Shown here: piece by piece, positions 25,657-34,803 of the stretch
Position numbering within the stretch: the stretch's first letter is position 1
How the letters are laid out: every line of letters starts with the position of its first letter
Origin: an uncultured Selenomonadaceae bacterium
GTDB lineage: Bacteria > Bacillota > Negativicutes > Selenomonadales > Selenomonadaceae
Assembly: GCA_902777615.1 (NCBI GenBank)
Contig: CACYUQ010000015.1
Coordinates: 1 to 37,463, forward strand
Length of the DNA: 37,463 nucleotides
Direction: 5' to 3'
The notes under the pieces: generated by a model
Databases searched by the model: none
What the model was told of the DNA's origin: nothing
The model's input: the letters and a program-made list of their open reading frames with translations, nothing else
Position numbers and translations under genes: made by a program

Positions 25657-25685
25657 TTGCGTTTTTTCATTATCCGTACTAAAAT
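25657..25685 (+). promoter_or_regulatory. Sigma-A promoter of pheST
   Basis: TTGCGT (25657-25662) and TAAAAT (25680-25685) are 17 bases apart. The leader to pheS is about 58 bases, too short for a T-box, and no T-box motif is seen. Confidence 0.75.
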
Positions 25686-25749
25686 AAGATGGTATGTGAA
25701 ATTTTGAAAATAATTTCGGGAACTTTTCGTTTCCGTTTAGGAGGCAATT

Positions 25750-26781
25750 ATGGAGGAAAAAATCGCACGACTGAAACAGGCGGCGGCGGAGAAAATCCGG
25801 CAGCACGCGGATACGCTTTCAGCGCTGAACGACGTCCGCGTGGAGTTTTTGGGCAAGAAGGGCGAATTCACGACGCTCTTGCGCGGGCTGAAGGAGCTGG
25901 CGCAGGAGGAACGCCCCCGTATCGGACAGATTGTCAATGAGGCGCGCGGCCAGATTGAAGCGCTGTTGGAGAAAAAGAAGGAGGAACTTCGCGTTCGCGA
26001 TATGGAGGAAAAGCTCGCGAATGAAAAGCTCGACGTGACGCTTCCGGGGCGCCATCAGTGGCAGGGGCATCTGCACCCGCTGACGTTGACGCTGGACCGT
26101 ATCAAGGCGATTTTCATGGACATGGGCTTCACCGTCGAAGAGGGGCCGGAGATTGAGCGCGATTATTTCAATTTTGAGGCGTTGAATCTGCCGAAGGATC
26201 ATCCGGCGCGGGATATGCAGGATTCCTTCTACATCACCGAGGAAATTTTGATGCGCACGCAGACGTCGCCGGTGCAGGCGCGGACGATGCAGGCGCATGA
26301 GCCGAATACGCCGATTCGCATGATTGCGCCGGGGCGCGTCTATCGTCGCGACGATTACGACGCGACCCATTCGCCGATGTTCACGCAGGTCGAGGGGCTT
26401 GTGATTGACAAGGGCGTGCGTTTTTCCGATTTGAAGGGGACGTTGGAGCTGTTCTTGCATCGTATTTTCAATGATAATATCGGTGTGCGGTTCCGTCCGA
26501 GTTTTTTCCCGTTTACGGAGCCCAGCGCGGAGGTCGATATTTCTTGCGTGATGTGCCATGGCAAGGGCTGTCGCGTCTGCAAGGGCACGGGGTGGCTCGA
26601 AATCCTTGGCGCGGGCATGGTGCATCCGCATGTGCTTGAAATGAGCGGTTACGACCCGAAACAGGTTTCGGGTTTCGCGTTCGGCCTCGGCGTTGAGCGT
26701 ATTGCGATGTTGTCCTACGGCATCGACGATTTGCGCTTGTTCTATGATAACGATCTGCGTTTTTTGCGGCAGTTTGAATAA
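25750..26781 (+). CDS. pheS: Phenylalanine-tRNA ligase alpha subunit
   Basis: The product has 343 residues. An N-terminal coiled-coil region (1-85) that binds tRNA precedes the class II core. '[20 protein letters not shown]', '[15 protein letters not shown]', '[20 protein letters not shown]' (motif 2) and '[13 protein letters not shown]' (motif 3) are present. AGGAGG lies before the ATG. It works as a heterotetramer with PheT, encoded 35 bases downstream. Confidence 0.97.
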   Translation: MEEKIARLKQAAAEKIRQHADTLSALNDVRVEFLGKKGEFTTLLRGLKELAQEERPRIGQIVNEARGQIEALLEKKKEELRVRDMEEKLANEKLDVTLPGRHQWQGHLHPLTLTLDRIKAIFMDMGFTVEEGPEIERDYFNFEALNLPKDHPARDMQDSFYITEEILMRTQTSPVQARTMQAHEPNTPIRMIAPGRVYRRDDYDATHSPMFTQVEGLVIDKGVRFSDLKGTLELFLHRIFNDNIGVRFRPSFFPFTEPSAEVDISCVMCHGKGCRVCKGTGWLEILGAGMVHPHVLEMSGYDPKQVSGFAFGLGVERIAMLSYGIDDLRLFYDNDLRFLRQFE

Positions 26782-26816
26782 AATTTTGTTGATTTTCGAC
26801 AGAAGGAGAAAAATAT

Positions 26817-29252
26817 ATGCAGGTTTCAATCCAATGGTTGAAGGACTATATTGATTTTGACGAGACGCCGGAACAGCTTGCCGATTTGTTGACAATGGCG
26901 GGCGTGCCGGTGGAGAACGTGGTTCGCGCGGACGAGGGACTGGACAAAGTCGTGACCGGAAAGCTTGTGGAAGTTGTACCGCATCCCGATTCCGATCATT
27001 TGCAGGTCTGCACGGTGGACGTGGGCGAAAAAGAACCGCTGACCATCGTGACCGGCGCGCCGAATGTCAAACAGGGACAGGTCGTTCCGGTGGCGTTGGT
27101 TGGTGCGCATTTGCCGAACGGGCAGAAAATTTCGAAGGGGAAATTGCGCGGCGTGGCGTCGATGGGGATGCTCTGCTCGGCGGACGAGCTGAAAATGGAG
27201 CTCGCGAATCTGCCGGAGGAGCAGAAGACGGGTATTTATATCCTGCCCGACGATACGCCTGTCGGGCAGCCTGCAGCAAAGGCGCTGGGGCTTGACGACT
27301 GCGTACTGGAATTTGAATTGACCGCGAACCGCGGCGACTGTTTCAGCGTGTTCGGCATCGTGCGGGAAATTGCCGTATTGACCGGCAAGACGCCGCACTG
27401 GCCGGAAATCGGCGCGAAAGAGGACGACGAGGCAAGGGCGGATGATATGGTGATAATCGCCATCGACGCGCCGGATCTTTGCTCGCGGTTTTCCGCCCGT
27501 GTGCTGAAGAACGTGAAAATCGGCCCGTCTCCGGAGTGGATGCAGAAGCGTCTCGAGGGCGCTGGCATTCGCGCCATTAACAACGTGGTCGACGTGACGA
27601 ATTTCGTGATGGTGGAGCTTGGCCAGCCGATGCACGCCTACGATTACGATGAGGTGAAGGGGCACAGCCTGACGGCACGACGCGCTGCCGAGGGGGAAAA
27701 TGTCCACACGCTCGATGATTCCTCGCGGCTGGCGAAGGGCGGAGAACTCGTCATCGCTGACGCGGAGAAACCGGCAGGACTGGCCGGCGTCATGGGCGGT
27801 CTGGAGACGGAAATTACGGAAAAGACGACGACGGTCGTCTTGGAGGCGGCGTCCTTCAACGGCCCCTCGATTCGCCGCACGTCCCGGGCGCTGGGGCTTC
27901 ACTCTGAGGCGTCGGGGCGCTTCGAACGTGGCGTAGACGTAACGGGTACGGTGCGCGCTCTCGACCGGGCGGCGCAGCTCCTTGCGGAGATGGGGGCCTG
28001 CACGGTGACGAAAGGCTTTGTTGACGTCTACCCGGTGCAAAAGGAAGCTGCGACGGTGTCGTTCACAGCGGCGGAGGTCAATGGGCGGCTCGGTACGGAG
28101 CTTTCCGGTGCAAAAATGAAGGAAATTCTCGAAAGCCTCGGCTTTGTCGTCGAAGAGAAGGGGCAAGAGGCGTATCGCGCGACTGTTCCGTCCTGGCGCG
28201 GCGACGTGTCCTGCATGGAAGATATTTCCGAAGAAGTCGCGCGGATTTACGGCTTCGACAATATTTCTTCCACGACGCCCCGGGGCGCGGTTATGGAGGC
28301 GCGACAGAGCGCGCGGCAGGCGTTCTCGGACAAAATCCGGCGCGTCCTCGCTTCTCTCGGGATGGATGAGGCGCGTTCGTTCGCGTTCACTCATCCGTCG
28401 CTGTTTGACAAGCTGAACGTACCGGAGGACAGTGAGCTCCGCTGCGCGATTCCGATTATGAACCCGTTGACGGACGAGTACCCGCTGGTCCGCACGACGC
28501 TTTTGACGAACCTTATGGAAAATGCCGTTCGCAATTTCTCGCGGAAGAATGAAGACGTCCGGCTCTTTGAGATTGCCCCGGTCTTTTTGCCGAAGGCGCT
28601 GCCGGTGACGGAGCAGCCGGACGAAGTGTTGAAGCTGGCAGGCATTTTGACCGGGCGGCGGGCACCGGTCGGCTGGGGACAAGACGGCGCGATGATCGAC
28701 TTTTACGATGCAAAGGGAGTCGTCGAGCAGCTTTTCGCTTCGCTTGCGATTTCCCGCTACACTGTCGAGCCGGGCGAGCATTTCGCGTTGCATCCGGGAA
28801 AGACGGTGGTGTTCAAGAAGGGAAAAGACGTATTGGCGGTGGTCGGCGAAGTCCATCCGGCGGTGCAGGAGGCCTTCGGCGTCACGAAAAAGCTCTATGT
28901 GTTCGAGATGGATGTGGCGACGCTGCTGGCAAGCGCGGCGAAGAATTTCACCTCGCAGCAGCTCCCGAAATATCCGGGGGTTTCCCGCGATCTCGCGCTG
29001 ATTGTTTCGAGCGAAACGAACGCGGCGGATGTCGAGCGTGTCATCAAGAAGAACGCTGGTCCCTATTTCAAAGATGTCACGCTGTTTGATCTTTACACGG
29101 GCGCGCAGGTCGGCGAGGGCAAGAAGAGCCTCGCGTTCGCGTTGCGCTTCCAGTCCGGCGAAAAGACGTTGACGGACGAGGAGGTCGACGCGGCCGTGAA
29201 GAAGATCGTCGAGGCGGCGGGGAAGGAATTTGGCGCAGAGCTTCGTATGTAA
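26817..29252 (+). CDS. pheT: Phenylalanine-tRNA ligase beta subunit
   Basis: The product has 811 residues, full length. The N-terminus 'MQVSIQWLKDYIDFDETPEQ' is followed by the tRNA-binding OB domain (about 40-150, 'VVPHPDSDHLQVCTVDVGE'). The B3/B4 editing domain (about 215-390), the B5 domain (about 405-475), a catalytic-like domain and the C-terminal ferredoxin-fold anticodon-binding domain ('PKYPGVSRDLALIV' onward) come next. Editing removes Tyr from tRNA-Phe. zapA follows after 15 bases. Confidence 0.97.
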   Translation: MQVSIQWLKDYIDFDETPEQLADLLTMAGVPVENVVRADEGLDKVVTGKLVEVVPHPDSDHLQVCTVDVGEKEPLTIVTGAPNVKQGQVVPVALVGAHLPNGQKISKGKLRGVASMGMLCSADELKMELANLPEEQKTGIYILPDDTPVGQPAAKALGLDDCVLEFELTANRGDCFSVFGIVREIAVLTGKTPHWPEIGAKEDDEARADDMVIIAIDAPDLCSRFSARVLKNVKIGPSPEWMQKRLEGAGIRAINNVVDVTNFVMVELGQPMHAYDYDEVKGHSLTARRAAEGENVHTLDDSSRLAKGGELVIADAEKPAGLAGVMGGLETEITEKTTTVVLEAASFNGPSIRRTSRALGLHSEASGRFERGVDVTGTVRALDRAAQLLAEMGACTVTKGFVDVYPVQKEAATVSFTAAEVNGRLGTELSGAKMKEILESLGFVVEEKGQEAYRATVPSWRGDVSCMEDISEEVARIYGFDNISSTTPRGAVMEARQSARQAFSDKIRRVLASLGMDEARSFAFTHPSLFDKLNVPEDSELRCAIPIMNPLTDEYPLVRTTLLTNLMENAVRNFSRKNEDVRLFEIAPVFLPKALPVTEQPDEVLKLAGILTGRRAPVGWGQDGAMIDFYDAKGVVEQLFASLAISRYTVEPGEHFALHPGKTVVFKKGKDVLAVVGEVHPAVQEAFGVTKKLYVFEMDVATLLASAAKNFTSQQLPKYPGVSRDLALIVSSETNAADVERVIKKNAGPYFKDVTLFDLYTGAQVGEGKKSLAFALRFQSGEKTLTDEEVDAAVKKIVEAAGKEFGAELRM

Positions 29253-29267
29253 ATAAGGAGCGATAGT

Positions 29268-29510
29268 ATGGACCAAAAAGTTGTCGTTGAAATTTTCGGC
29301 GAAAAATTTTCGCTGAAGACGGATCAGGATCCCGAATATCTCCAGAAGCTGGCCTCCGTTGTCGACAAGGAAATGCGCGCGGTCTCGCGGCAGGTGAACA
29401 ACCTCGCCCCCGTGCGCGTCGGCGTCCTTGCCGCGCTGAAGCTCGCCGACGAATACTTCCAGCTCAAGAAGGATTTCGACGAAATGGCGGATTTGGTGCG
29501 GAAAAGGTAG
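29268..29510 (+). CDS. zapA: Cell division protein ZapA
   Basis: The product has 80 residues. 'KVVVEIFGEKFSLKTDQDPE' and 'YLQKLASVVDKEMR' are typical of the N-terminal ZapA domain, followed by a helical coiled-coil tail 'ADEYFQLKKDFDEM'. ZapA bundles FtsZ filaments at mid-cell. A position directly behind pheT is a frequent arrangement in Firmicutes. It shares the pheST transcript. Confidence 0.9.
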   Translation: MDQKVVVEIFGEKFSLKTDQDPEYLQKLASVVDKEMRAVSRQVNNLAPVRVGVLAALKLADEYFQLKKDFDEMADLVRKR

Positions 29511-29514
29511 GCTG

Positions 29515-29543
29515 TTGCCGACAGAAGGAATTCATGCTATAGT
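29515..29543 (+). promoter_or_regulatory. Sigma-A promoter of the DUF47-pit unit
   Basis: TTGCCG (29515-29520) and TATAGT (29538-29543) are 17 bases apart, starting five bases after the zapA stop. No Pho-box repeats were recognised. Confidence 0.75.
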
Positions 29544-29583
29544 GTAGTAGGTTTCTTTTGTATACAATGTGCGGGGGGATCGC

Positions 29584-30210
29584 ATGTTCAATTTTCAACG
29601 GAAAAATACGGAGTTCTTTGACCACTTCGTTGAGAGTGCCAAGTGCTTTTACCGTGGCGCGTTGATGCTCGACGAGGTCATGCTCGACTATACGCGGGCG
29701 GCGGATAAGATGAAGGAAATCATCGACCTCGAGCATGAGGCTGACGCCGTCAACGACCAGATCATCGACGAGCTGAACCAGACCTTCATCACACCGATTG
29801 ACCGCGAGGACATTTTCGCGTTGGCCAACGGTCTTGATGACGGCGTCGACTATTTGCAGACGACGCTGCAGCGGATCGTCATTTACCGGACGGGTGAGGC
29901 GAAGGCAGGCGTCGTTTCGATGACGAAGCTGCTCTTGGAGTCTACCGGCGAGCTCATCAAAGCTTTTGAGCTTTTGAATGACATCAAGAAAAACCGTGAG
30001 CTGATTTTGGAGGCCACGCATAAGATCGGCAAGCTTGAAAGCGAGGGCGACCGCGTCTATCGGCAGGAAATCGCGTACCTGTTTGACAACGTAAAAGACC
30101 CCATTGAGCTGATTAAGTGGAAGGATATTTTGGAAAACCTGGAGGACACGCTTGATCATTGCGAAGATGTTTCGGATATGATTCGCGGCGTGGTCATGAA
30201 ATATGCCTGA
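29584..30210 (+). CDS. DUF47 (PhoU-like) phosphate transport accessory protein
   Basis: The product has 208 residues and is all-helical. 'EIIDLEHEADAVNDQIIDEL', 'TPIDREDIFALANGLDDGVD' and 'HKIGKLESEGDRVYRQEI' are the two conserved metal-binding E/D-rich helices of the PhoU/DUF47 fold. It is the usual partner of Pit transporters and is thought to control them. The ATG at 29584 follows GGGGGGAT; a GTG at 29569 is less likely. It overlaps pit by eight bases. Confidence 0.92.
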   Translation: MFNFQRKNTEFFDHFVESAKCFYRGALMLDEVMLDYTRAADKMKEIIDLEHEADAVNDQIIDELNQTFITPIDREDIFALANGLDDGVDYLQTTLQRIVIYRTGEAKAGVVSMTKLLLESTGELIKAFELLNDIKKNRELILEATHKIGKLESEGDRVYRQEIAYLFDNVKDPIELIKWKDILENLEDTLDHCEDVSDMIRGVVMKYA

Positions 30211-31198
30211 GCTTCAATATATGATTTTTACGGTCATCGGGCTCGCGCTGATTTTCGACTTTATCAACGGCTTTCATGATACGGCGAACGCGATAGCGAC
30301 CTCCGTGTCGACACGGGCCATTTCGCCGAGAAACGCGATCATGATGGCTGCTGTGTTGAATTTTCTCGGCGCGATGTACTCGACGGGCGTCGCGAAGACC
30401 ATTGGCAGCGACATCGTAAGCAGCGCGATGCACGTGGATGAGCACGTGCTGATTGCGGCGTTGGTCAGTGCGGTCTTTTGGAATTTGTTCACATGGAAGT
30501 TGGCGCTCCCTTCCAGCTCGTCCCACGCAATGGTGGGCGGCGTCATTGGCGCGGTGCTGGTTTCGGCAGGCGTCGTCGGGCTGAATCTCGTCGGCATCGG
30601 AAAAATCATTCTTTCGTTGATCTTGTCGCCGTTGATTGCCATCATCACGGGTTATTTCGTGATGCATCTTTTGTACCTCTTGTTCGGGCAGTGTACGCCT
30701 TATATCGTTAACGGGCGGTTTAAGAAAATGCAGCTTGTTTCGGCGGCAATGATGGCTTTTTCCCACGGTTCGAACGATGCGCAGAAGTCCATGGGCATCA
30801 TCACGTTGGCGCTCCTTTCCGGCGGCTATATCGACGTATTCGAAGTGCCGACGATCGTCAAAATTTTGGCGGCGACGGCGATGGCCTTCGGTACGGCAAT
30901 GGGCGGCTGGAGCATCATCAAGACCATTGGCGGCAAGATTTTTAAGCTGGAGCCGATCAGCGGATTCGCGGCGGACCTCAATTCGTCCATCGTCATTTTT
31001 GCGGCGACGATCTTGCATCTTCCGGTCAGTACGACGCATGTTGTTTCCGGATCGATTATGGGCGTCGGCACGGCGAAACGTATCCGGGCGGTGCGCTGGG
31101 GCGTCGCGCAGCAAATGCTTGTGGCATGGGTACTGACGATTCCTTGTACGGCGCTGATTGGATCGCTGGTCTATCAAATTGCGCTATGGGTTTTTTGA
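30203..31198 (+). CDS. pit: Inorganic phosphate transporter, Pit family
   Basis: The product has 331 residues with about ten membrane spans. Two inverted PiT signatures are visible: 'FDFINGFHDTANAIATSVST' near the N-terminus and 'AFSHGSNDAQKSMGI' in the second half. 'SSSSHAMVGG' and 'PVSTTHVVSGSIMG' are the ion-binding hairpins. Pit carries metal-phosphate with protons, or phosphate with sodium. Coupling to the DUF47 gene by an ATGCCTGA overlap supports joint function. Confidence 0.95.
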   Translation: MPELQYMIFTVIGLALIFDFINGFHDTANAIATSVSTRAISPRNAIMMAAVLNFLGAMYSTGVAKTIGSDIVSSAMHVDEHVLIAALVSAVFWNLFTWKLALPSSSSHAMVGGVIGAVLVSAGVVGLNLVGIGKIILSLILSPLIAIITGYFVMHLLYLLFGQCTPYIVNGRFKKMQLVSAAMMAFSHGSNDAQKSMGIITLALLSGGYIDVFEVPTIVKILAATAMAFGTAMGGWSIIKTIGGKIFKLEPISGFAADLNSSIVIFAATILHLPVSTTHVVSGSIMGVGTAKRIRAVRWGVAQQMLVAWVLTIPCTALIGSLVYQIALWVF

Positions 31199-31204
31199 TA
31201 TAAT
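31196..31204 (+). promoter_or_regulatory. Extended -10 promoter overlapping the pit stop codon
   Basis: TGATATAAT fits TG-n-TATAAT exactly. Its TGA is the pit stop codon. No good -35 box lies at the right distance. It would start transcription near 31211, just before the hairpin at 31221. Confidence 0.55.
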
Positions 31205-31220
31205 TAAAATGAGGTGATTT

Positions 31221-31256
31221 GGCTTGGAAGGGCAAAGGCTTTTCCGGGCTTTTTTG
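31221..31256 (+). terminator. Terminator-like hairpin between pit and the uridine-kinase-like gene
   Basis: GGCTTGGAA (31221-31229) pairs with TTTCCGGGCT (31241-31250) using G-T pairs, followed by TTTTTTG. It can end the pit transcript or act in the leader of the next gene. Confidence 0.55.
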
Positions 31257-31284
31257 TTTTTTCGGACAGGAGGAGTTTAGGAGC

Positions 31285-32943
31285 ATGAGCGAAAAGGAAA
31301 CGGCGAAAAAAACGCTGCGTGAGCTTTCGGCGGGACAGTTTTTTGAAAATGATTTGATTGTCGCCGCGCAGGTTGGCGGGGAAATCCGGGAATTGAGCGA
31401 GACCGTGGACGAAGGGGAAAAGCCCGTTTGGGTCAAGCTGTCGAGTCCCGCGGGAGAACGCATTTATCGGCGTTCTGTTTTGTTCCTGACTATCATTGCG
31501 ATGAAGGAACTTTACGGCGCGACGGATACGGAACTGATTGTGCGCGCCTCGCTGAACGGCGCCCTCTATTGCGATTTGGAAATTCCGGGGGGCGTGACGG
31601 AGGGGGGAGTCTCGGCCATCGAGGTGCAGATGCGCGCCATCATTGCGGAGGACCGCGAGATAGGCCACCGGGTCGTGTCGAAGGACGAGGCGGTGCACCG
31701 GTTCAAGGAAGCGCGGCAGATTCCGAAGGCGAATCTCTTGAACGGTTTTCCCGAGGAGGAGATTGTCCTCAGCAGCTGTGGCGAGTATTACGACGATTTG
31801 TACGGAGTCATGCTGGACAGGACGGGAACGCTGGGATGCTTTGATCTGATGCGCTCCGGAAACGGCGTTCTGCTCAGGACACCTCGGGGCGGCATGGGGC
31901 TTGAGCTTTCTAAGCCGGTGGAGCAGCCCAAATTTACCCAGACGCTCAAAGAGTCGAAGAAGTGGGCGAAAATCCTGCACTGCGAATATCTGCCAGATTT
32001 GAACCGCTGCATCCAATTTGGGCAGACGGGCAACCTGATTCGCGTCTCTGAGGCGCTTCACGAGAAAAAGATTGCTGAAATTGCCGACCAAATCATGGCG
32101 GGAATCAAAAAAGCCCGGCTTGTGATGATTGCCGGGCCGTCGTCTTCGGGTAAGACCTCGTTCGCCCAGCGGCTCAAGGTTCAGCTTCGCGTCAACGGGC
32201 TGGAGCCGGTCTCGATTTCGCTGGACGATTATTTTGTGAATCGAATGGAGACGCCGCTGACGCCGGAGGGCGTCTATGATTACGAATCGCTGCGTGCGCT
32301 GAACGTGGAGCTTTTCAATAAAGACCTGGTGGCGTTGATGCATGGTAAGGAAGTCGCTTTGCCACGTTACGATTTTATCACCGGCGAGCGGAACGACGGG
32401 GCGGGGCCGCGTCTTTCCATCGCACCGGAGCAGCCAATCATCGTCGAGGGCATCCACGGCTTGAATGAGGAATTGACCCATGCCGTGCCCCGTGACGAAA
32501 AGTTCAAGGTTTATGTCAGCGCGCTGACCCAGCTCAACATTGATATGCATAACCGGATCCCGACTACCGACGCGCGATTTGTGCGCCGCCTCGTGCGCGA
32601 CTATCAGTTCCGCGCGTCCAGCGCACTGAAGACGCTGCGTCAGTGGCCGGATGTCAGGAAAGGCGAGGAGAAAAATATCTTCCCGTATCAGGAGGACGCC
32701 GACGCCGTATTCAATTCCGCGTTGATTTACGAACTGGCGGTGCTGAAGAAATACGCGGTGCCGCTGCTCTCGGCGGTGAAGTCCAGCGAGGACGGCTACG
32801 CAATGGCGCAGGATATTCTGCGATTCTTGCGCTTCTTCGGCAGTATCGACGACGAGAGCGACATCCCGAACAACTCTATCCTGCGCGAATTCATCGGGAA
32901 ATCCTGTTTCTTCACCAGCAGCGGCGAGCTGAAGGAAGAGTGA
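31285..32943 (+). CDS. TGS-like/uridine-kinase-type P-loop fusion protein
   Basis: The product has 552 residues. The N-terminal ~270 residues resemble the TGS/threonyl-tRNA-synthetase-like N-domain found in such fusions ('GGVTEGGVSAIEVQMRAII', 'ILHCEYLPDLNRCIQFGQ'). The C-terminal part is a uridine-kinase-type P-loop domain: 'MIAGPSSSGKTSFAQRL' (Walker A), 'VSISLDDYFVNR', 'IIVEGIHGLNE' (Walker B-like) and 'ARFVRRLVRDYQFR'. Members are annotated as nucleoside kinases; the true substrate is not settled. GAGGAG precedes the ATG at 31285. Confidence 0.87.
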   Translation: MSEKETAKKTLRELSAGQFFENDLIVAAQVGGEIRELSETVDEGEKPVWVKLSSPAGERIYRRSVLFLTIIAMKELYGATDTELIVRASLNGALYCDLEIPGGVTEGGVSAIEVQMRAIIAEDREIGHRVVSKDEAVHRFKEARQIPKANLLNGFPEEEIVLSSCGEYYDDLYGVMLDRTGTLGCFDLMRSGNGVLLRTPRGGMGLELSKPVEQPKFTQTLKESKKWAKILHCEYLPDLNRCIQFGQTGNLIRVSEALHEKKIAEIADQIMAGIKKARLVMIAGPSSSGKTSFAQRLKVQLRVNGLEPVSISLDDYFVNRMETPLTPEGVYDYESLRALNVELFNKDLVALMHGKEVALPRYDFITGERNDGAGPRLSIAPEQPIIVEGIHGLNEELTHAVPRDEKFKVYVSALTQLNIDMHNRIPTTDARFVRRLVRDYQFRASSALKTLRQWPDVRKGEEKNIFPYQEDADAVFNSALIYELAVLKKYAVPLLSAVKSSEDGYAMAQDILRFLRFFGSIDDESDIPNNSILREFIGKSCFFTSSGELKEE

Positions 32944-32956
32944 AGGAGTGGGCATA

Positions 32957-33274
32957 ATGAAAAAAGTGCGGATTGTCGTGATGCGGAAGATATGCCATCA
33001 AGACCTGATCGATAAATACGAAAATCCCATCGAGCACCCTTGCGACATGGAAGAAGGGCAAGTCTTCATCGCCGAAGGCTGGAAGCGTCCCGACGGCTTC
33101 TGCGAAAGCGCGTGGGACACGCTCTCACCCTTCGTCATGGCACTTTCCCATGGTGCGGAGAATTTTTACGACGGCTGGATGAAAAACAAAAAATCGGCGA
33201 TGCTTTCATGCAATGACGGCTTCCGCCCTGTGAGCTTCCTGGTGGAAACGCTGGAGGAGGACGCGGAAGGATAA
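32957..33274 (+). CDS. TIGR04076 family protein
   Basis: The product has 105 residues. 'VRIVVMRKICHQDLIDKY', 'CDMEEGQVFI', 'CESAWDTLSPFVMALSHG' and 'SCNDGFRPVSFLVE' match this small anaerobe family, which has conserved cysteines and unknown function. AAGGAG lies before ATG 32957. It starts 13 bases after the kinase-like gene and is probably co-transcribed. Confidence 0.8.
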   Translation: MKKVRIVVMRKICHQDLIDKYENPIEHPCDMEEGQVFIAEGWKRPDGFCESAWDTLSPFVMALSHGAENFYDGWMKNKKSAMLSCNDGFRPVSFLVETLEEDAEG

Positions 33275-33279
33275 TAGAC

Positions 33280-33332
33280 ACATAAAAACACCCTGTACGC
33301 CATAATTTACAGCGTACAGGGTGTTTTTATGT
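33280..33332. terminator. Perfect bidirectional terminator
   Basis: Twenty-one bases (33280-33300) pair without a mismatch with 33312-33332. The GC-rich CCCTGTACGC core is bounded by A and T runs on both sides. It separates the convergent TIGR04076 and carboxyltransferase genes. Confidence 0.96.
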
Positions 33333-33334
33333 TG

Positions 33335-34705
33335 TTACATTCTGCCTTTGCTCTTGAAAAATTCCTCGGCTACTTGCGGGAACAGCGCATAGGACAGCAC
33401 GTCCTCCTCCGGCGCGTTGGCGTAGCCCTTGGCCGCCATTTCTTCGCGGAACTGAGCGACGGTGTTTTCTTTCGCGTCTTCTTTCGCGCAGTCGTCGATG
33501 ATCTCGTTTTCGGGGATACCGAGGGTGTTAATCAGGAAGTCGCGGTCGATGGGTTTCGGCGCGCGGCCAAACTTGCCGCGGGCGAGATCTTTGACCTCTT
33601 TCGGCACCATCTTGTAGCGCTGGCCCATCATTACGTTCATCGTGGCCATTGTGCCGACGATCTGGCTGGACGGCGTGACGAGCGGCGGATAGCCGAGGTC
33701 GGCGCGCACGCGCGGCATCTCGTCAAGGAGATCCTGATACTTGTCTTCCATGCCCATCTCCTTAAGTTGGTTCGTCAGGTTTGACAGCATTCCGCCAGGA
33801 ATCTGGAAGTCCAGCACGCTCGGATTCACGTCGAAATAGCCTTTCAGGTCAAATTCCTTGATTAGATCCTGCTTGACCTTCAAGAAGTGCTTGGAAATCG
33901 GGATCATCTTCTGACGGTCGAGGCCGGTGTCACGCTCGGTGCCGACCAGCGTCTCGACCATCGTCTCGGTGCAGGGTTGGGACGTGTCGCAGGAGAAGGG
34001 CGCCAGCGCGCAGTCGATGATGTCTACGCCCGCCTCGATGGCCTTCAGGTACGCCATCGAGCCAAATCCGCTCGTGTAGTGTGTGTGCAGTTCAATCGGA
34101 ACGGAGACGGAGGCCTTCAGTTTTTTCACGAGGTCCTCCGCCACATAAGGCTTCAAAAGACCGGACATATCCTTGATGCAGACCGAATGGCAGCCCATTT
34201 CTTCCAGTTTCTTCGCCAGATCCACGAAGGTCTCGTTCGTGTGGTATGGGCTGACCGTGTAAACCAAGCAGCCTTGCACATGAGGCTTTTCGGGGCATTT
34301 GAGCGCCTCGTCGATGGCCGTGGTCAAGTTCCGGATGTCATTCAGCGCGTCGAAAATGCGGAACACCGCCACGCCATGCTTCGACGCCTGACGCACGAAC
34401 GCGCGCACCACGTCGTCGGAATAATGGTTGTAGCCGAGAAGGTTTTGGCCGCGGAGCAGCATTTGGATTGGAGTCTTTTTCAAGTGAGCCTTCAACGTGT
34501 CGAGACGCTCCCAGGGATCCTCCCCAAGGAAACGCAGGCACGAGTCGAAGGTTGCGCCGCCCCAGGCCTCCAACGCGTTGTAACCGATGGCGTCCAACGC
34601 TTCGAGCTGCGGTACCATCTGTTCGATACGCATACGGGTCGCACAAAGCGACTGATGCGCGTCGCGCAGAATCGTTTCCGTGATTTTTACGGGATTGTTT
34701 GCCAT
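33335..34705 (-). CDS. Biotin-dependent carboxyltransferase subunit (oxaloacetate decarboxylase alpha / pyruvate carboxylase B type)
   Basis: The product has 456 residues. 'VKITETILRDAHQSLCATRM' opens the HMGL-like TIM barrel. 'YNALEAWGGATFDSCLRFL', 'LLRGQNLLGYNHY', 'SVCIKDMSGLLKPYVAEDLV' (with the metal-bridging lysine) and 'IELHTHYTSGFG' (His-x-His metal ligands) follow, then the PYC/OADA C-domain. The biotin-carrier domain seen in longer homologs is absent, so a separate biotin protein must exist. It moves CO2 between pyruvate/oxaloacetate and biotin, a key step in succinate-propionate fermentation. ATG 34705 follows AAGGAGAG. It has its own promoter and leader hairpin. Confidence 0.9.
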   Translation of the reverse strand: MANNPVKITETILRDAHQSLCATRMRIEQMVPQLEALDAIGYNALEAWGGATFDSCLRFLGEDPWERLDTLKAHLKKTPIQMLLRGQNLLGYNHYSDDVVRAFVRQASKHGVAVFRIFDALNDIRNLTTAIDEALKCPEKPHVQGCLVYTVSPYHTNETFVDLAKKLEEMGCHSVCIKDMSGLLKPYVAEDLVKKLKASVSVPIELHTHYTSGFGSMAYLKAIEAGVDIIDCALAPFSCDTSQPCTETMVETLVGTERDTGLDRQKMIPISKHFLKVKQDLIKEFDLKGYFDVNPSVLDFQIPGGMLSNLTNQLKEMGMEDKYQDLLDEMPRVRADLGYPPLVTPSSQIVGTMATMNVMMGQRYKMVPKEVKDLARGKFGRAPKPIDRDFLINTLGIPENEIIDDCAKEDAKENTVAQFREEMAAKGYANAPEEDVLSYALFPQVAEEFFKSKGRM

Positions 34706-34746
34706 GTTTTTTCTCTCCTTCACCTTTTGAATTCAGCTTGCGGAAG

Positions 34747-34774
34747 AAAAAGGCGGCGACCATGCGTCGCCCCC
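34747..34774 (-). terminator. Attenuator-like hairpin in the carboxyltransferase leader
   Basis: On the minus strand GGGGGCGAC, loop GCATG, GTCGCCGCC pairs with one mismatch and runs into TTTTTC. It lies between promoter and start codon, so it can cut transcription short. The remaining leader is short and no known riboswitch or T-box is recognised. Confidence 0.65.
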
Positions 34775-34803
34775 GCAGGCATTTGATTATGTGGTTTTCT
34801 TAT

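Noticed and set aside
26826-29276. An 816-codon minus-strand open frame lying entirely over pheT
   Set aside because: It is antisense to a clear PheT frame, and its Arg/His-rich translation is the usual shadow of GC-rich coding DNA. No ribosome binding site or family resemblance is seen.
31204-32955. A 583-codon minus-strand open frame over the uridine-kinase-like gene
   Set aside because: Shadow frame of the real gene, with no protein motifs and no start signals. Similar shadows over purM/purN (3239-4573) and pheS (25819-26895) were rejected for the same reason.
33329-33784. A 151-codon + strand frame over the carboxyltransferase gene
   Set aside because: It starts in the terminator arm and is antisense to well-conserved protein sequence.
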